This document shows positions 61,376 to 64,000 of a stretch of DNA of 64,000 nt, in pieces. Origin of the DNA: Chryseomicrobium aureum (GTDB lineage Bacteria; Bacillota; Bacilli; Bacillales_A; Planococcaceae). The stretch is from NCBI RefSeq assembly GCF_016909155.1, contig NZ_JAFBFG010000001.1:1-64000 (forward strand). The letters are read 5' to 3'. Positions within the stretch are counted from its first letter, which is position 1. The number at the start of each line of letters is the position of its first letter. The translations under genes were made by a program, and so were the position numbers. The notes beneath the pieces were generated by a model. It saw nothing but the letters and a program-made list of their open reading frames with translations. It did no database searches and had not been told where the DNA came from.

Positions 61376-63049
61376 ATGCAGTTGAGAAGTGACATGATAA
61401 AAAAAGGAATCGACAGAGCGCCACACCGTAGTCTACTTTATGCGACTGGTGTGAAGACGAAAGATCTTCAAAAACCATTTATTGGAGTTTGTAACTCATA
61501 CATTGATATTATTCCAGGACATAAACACCTGAACCAATTCGCTGAGATTGTTAAAGAAGCGATTTGGGAAGCAGGTGGCGTACCTTTTGAATTCAATACA
61601 ATTGGGGTAGATGACGGAATTGCGATGGGACACATTGGGATGCGCTATTCTCTTCCAAGCAGGGAGCTAATTGCTGATTCAGCAGAGACCGTTATCAATG
61701 CTCACTGGTTTGATGGAGTATTTTACATCCCAAACTGCGACAAAATTACACCAGGCATGCTGATGGCAGCTGTGCGTACCAACGTTCCTTCAGTATTTGT
61801 AACAGGAGGGCCTATGGAGGCTGGGGAATCTGCAGACGGTAAACCTCTTTCATTGACGTCTGTTTTTGAAGGGGTAGGGGCGTATAAGTCAGGGAAGATG
61901 TCAGAGCAAGAGTTGCTCGATATTGAACAAAATGCTTGTCCAACATGTGGGTCGTGTTCAGGGATGTTCACAGCAAACTCGATGAATTCCTTAATGGAAA
62001 TTTTAGGTGTGACACCCCCAGGCAATGCGACAATCGTAGCGACATCAAAAGAACGTCATCGTTTGATAAAAGAAGCCGTTGGACACCTTTTACGGATGAT
62101 TGAAGACGATGTGAAACCGCGTGACCTTGTCACAAAAGATGCAATTGATGATGCGTTTGCACTTGATATGGCAATGGGTGGTTCGACAAATACTGTGCTG
62201 CATACACTTGCCATTGCGCATGAAGCAGAAATCCCATACGAGATGGAACAGATTAACGAGGTAGCAAAACGAATTCCGTATCTTGCAAAGATTATGCCAG
62301 CGAGCGATTATTCGATGCACGACGTTCACTTAGCAGGAGGATTATCAGCAATCATTAAAGAGCTTTGTGAAATTCCAGGTGGGATTCATGGAGACCGGTT
62401 AACAATCACAGGAAAATCTGTATTTGAAAACGTAAAGGATGCAAAAATCTTAAATCCTGCCGTTATTCGACCAAAAGACAATCCCTATAGTCCTGTAGGA
62501 GGCTTGTCTGTTCTATTCGGAAATCTAGCTCCGGATGGAGGAGTAATTAAAGTTGGGGCAGTGGATCCCTCCATTCAAACATTTGAAGGGAAGGCAATCG
62601 TCTTTAATTCCCAAGAAGATGCACAGCAAGCAATTGACGATGGACGTGTGCAAGAAGGGCATGTTGTTGTGATTCGGTATGAAGGACCAAAGGGTGGGCC
62701 AGGAATGCCAGAGATGCTTGCACCTACTTCGGCGATTCAAGGTCGTGGTTTAGGAACGAAGGTTGCTTTAATTACAGATGGTCGCTTTTCAGGCGCTTCG
62801 CGTGGAATCTCAATTGGACACATTTCTCCAGAAGCAGCAGAAGGAGGTCCTATTGCTTTAGTAGAGGATGGCGATACGATTGTGATCGACCTACCTAATC
62901 GCACGATACACCATGATGTAGATGAGAAAATTTTAGAAAAGCGCCAGCAACAATTACCAGTATTTGAACCAAAAATCAAAAAAGGTTATTTAGCTCGCTA
63001 CTCCAAACTTGTAACTTCTGCAAGTACAGGTGGCGTTATGAAAATATAA
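61376..63049 (+). CDS. ilvD: Dihydroxy-acid dehydratase
   Basis: About 557 residues. Third step of valine/isoleucine synthesis. [Fe-S] ligands lie in [12 protein letters not shown] and [19 protein letters not shown]; the C-terminal [19 protein letters not shown] loop is typical. Start ATG 61376 ([11 protein letters not shown]) aligns with MAELRSNMI of B. subtilis; TTG 61382 is an alternative, and the SD is weak for both. Followed by a T-box and ilvB. Confidence 0.93.
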   Translation: MQLRSDMIKKGIDRAPHRSLLYATGVKTKDLQKPFIGVCNSYIDIIPGHKHLNQFAEIVKEAIWEAGGVPFEFNTIGVDDGIAMGHIGMRYSLPSRELIADSAETVINAHWFDGVFYIPNCDKITPGMLMAAVRTNVPSVFVTGGPMEAGESADGKPLSLTSVFEGVGAYKSGKMSEQELLDIEQNACPTCGSCSGMFTANSMNSLMEILGVTPPGNATIVATSKERHRLIKEAVGHLLRMIEDDVKPRDLVTKDAIDDAFALDMAMGGSTNTVLHTLAIAHEAEIPYEMEQINEVAKRIPYLAKIMPASDYSMHDVHLAGGLSAIIKELCEIPGGIHGDRLTITGKSVFENVKDAKILNPAVIRPKDNPYSPVGGLSVLFGNLAPDGGVIKVGAVDPSIQTFEGKAIVFNSQEDAQQAIDDGRVQEGHVVVIRYEGPKGGPGMPEMLAPTSAIQGRGLGTKVALITDGRFSGASRGISIGHISPEAAEGGPIALVEDGDTIVIDLPNRTIHHDVDEKILEKRQQQLPVFEPKIKKGYLARYSKLVTSASTGGVMKI

Positions 63050-63059
63050 AGCGTTGAAG

Positions 63060-63300
63060 AGGTAAAAGATCAAGTGTGGACTATTGCAGAGAGCCGGTGG
63101 TGCTGAAAACCGGTATAGCCCCTTGTATCGACATCCCCTCTGAGCGAAGGATGAACGTCATCGACTAGTAAGTCCTTCCGGATCACACCGTTAACTAGTG
63201 ACACACGAGGCAGCGAAAGCTGTGAAGTAGGGTGGTACCATGAAGTCAAATTCATCCCTATGCGAGGAACATCTCTGTTCATTTGCATAGGGTTTTTTTT
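63060..63300 (+). promoter_or_regulatory. T-box leader of ilvB
   Basis: The T-box core AGGGTGGTACC (63229-63239) precedes a long terminator stem, CCCTATGC (63256) with GCATAGGG (ending 63292), then T8. Upstream is a Stem I-like region with a GGTGCTGAAAACC loop; a CTC followed by TGAGC (63138-63140) is a candidate leucine specifier, as expected for ilv-leu operons. It would raise ilvB expression when tRNA-Leu is uncharged. 5' limit approximate. Confidence 0.85.
63256..63300 (+). terminator. Conditional terminator in the ilvB T-box
   Basis: CCCTATGC pairs GCATAGGG with an inner GAAC/GTTC helix, then T8. Confidence 0.88.
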
Positions 63301-63323
63301 ATACCTAAAAAGGAGTGATACCA

Positions 63324-64000
63324 ATGGTCATGCAGGCGGATAAACAGCAACTCAAACAACTTTCAGGTGCAGACGTGCTGATTGAACTGCTACACGAACA
63401 ACAGGTTGAAATGATTTTCGGATACCCAGGAGGAGCTGTACTGCCGATTTATGACGCATTGTATCGCAACCCAATTCCTCATATTTTAGCGCGTCATGAA
63501 CAAGGTGCTATACACGCAGCAGAAGGATATGCACGCGTAACTGGAAAACCGGGGGTAGTCATTGCTACATCGGGTCCTGGTGCAACAAATCTAGTAACAG
63601 GGATTGCAGATGCAATGATGGATTCATTGCCTCTCGTTATCTTTACTGGACAAGTAGCCAGCACGGTAATCGGGACAGACGCTTTTCAAGAAGCAGACAT
63701 CATTGGCATAACGCAACCGATCACCAAACATAATTATCAATTAAAAGATGCAAAAGATCTCCCACGAATTGTACGAGAAGCATTTCATATCGCTTCGACA
63801 GGACGACAGGGACCGGTATTAATTGATATCCCTAAAAATCTGGCAGCGAACGCGGCTCAGCAGCTCAACTGGCAAGTTGAACCGATTCATCTACCTGGAT
63901 ATCAACCGACGACTGAACCGAATTATTTACAAATTCAAAAAGTGGCTGAGGCGATCAATCAAGCGCAACGACCTTTGTTGTTGGTCGGAGCAGGAATTCT
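63324..64000 (+). CDS. ilvB: Acetolactate synthase large subunit (5' part)
   Basis: First 225 codons. Thiamin-diphosphate enzyme that makes acetolactate for valine/leucine. [15 protein letters not shown] and [16 protein letters not shown] (catalytic Glu activating thiamin) and [17 protein letters not shown] are unmistakable. ATG 8 nt after AAAGGAG. Runs off the window end. Confidence 0.95.
   Translation, partial: MVMQADKQQLKQLSGADVLIELLHEQQVEMIFGYPGGAVLPIYDALYRNPIPHILARHEQGAIHAAEGYARVTGKPGVVIATSGPGATNLVTGIADAMMDSLPLVIFTGQVASTVIGTDAFQEADIIGITQPITKHNYQLKDAKDLPRIVREAFHIASTGRQGPVLIDIPKNLAANAAQQLNWQVEPIHLPGYQPTTEPNYLQIQKVAEAINQAQRPLLLVGAGI

Overview
The window looks like a low-to-moderate G+C Gram-positive chromosome of the order Bacillales. 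Many short neighbourhoods match Bacillus subtilis gene order: trnB/D-like tRNA cluster, yhcXYZ, yheIH, yheB-yheA, yhaR, yhaONM, prsA-yhaJ-hpr-yhaH-trpP-hit-ecsAB, yhgC-hemEHY, yhfH-lplJ, lcfB, yvhJ-yvyE, degU-comFA-comFC. The blocks are rearranged relative to B. subtilis. An archaeal-type ProRS, an apparently orphan DegU and a family of G+C-rich intergenic repeats suggest a Planococcaceae (Caryophanaceae) relative; this placement is inference. There is no prophage, IS transposase, CRISPR array or plasmid gene. It is a housekeeping region interrupted by repeat-filled gaps.

Layout. 1-1608: 3' end of a 5S rRNA gene and 16 tRNA genes, closed by a terminator. 1652-8958: MFS exporter, T-box-controlled proS, a convergent B3/4-domain pair, queG-trmL, small ORFs and an aldo/keto reductase. 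8958-14206: RluA-type pseudouridine synthase, a thiol oxidase/thioredoxin pair, then a GNAT-nitrilase fusion followed by a two-component system (yhcXYZ-like). 14207-14893: repeat-rich gap. 14894-21824: CDF exporter, chromate transporter, then a heterodimeric ABC exporter behind a leader-peptide attenuator, and spo0M. 21825-30391: repeats, a broken ferritin-like gene, yheB-yheA, yhaR, yhzC-like, and the overlapping yhaO-yhaN-yhaM operon. 30392-37723: gap, prsA and the mostly leftward hpr/yhaH/trpP/hit group facing ecsAB, then hmoB. 37899-41341: coproporphyrin-pathway haem genes hemEHY. 41430-44885: an operon of beta-propeller lipoprotein, response regulator, kinase and YtkA-like lipoprotein. 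44960-50646: yhfH, lplJ and a complete Bce-type peptide-resistance module. 50756-55271: FadR-box-controlled acyl-CoA ligase, S9 peptidase, enoyl-CoA hydratase. 55358-61212: frameshifted LCP gene, yvyE, degU without degS, a lipoprotein, comFA-comFC. 61300-64000: ilvD, then a T-box and ilvB running off the end.

The most interesting non-coding signals are these. (i) Intergenic arrays have an exact 21-bp period in four gaps, built from two different unit sequences behind the same boundary. (ii) A BmrB-like attenuator with a 24-codon leader peptide precedes the ABC exporter. (iii) A ladder of KAG triplets every 5-6 nt over the trpP ribosome-binding site looks like a TRAP target. (iv) A repeat of about 60 bp supplies the stop codon of two unrelated genes. 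(v) There is a FadR box, two T-boxes and an operator-like palindrome at ilvD. Three genes are broken or appear so: the ferritin-like gene, a YjcZ-like microprotein and the LCP gene. Starts below were chosen by Shine-Dalgarno (SD) spacing and often differ from the longest open frame.
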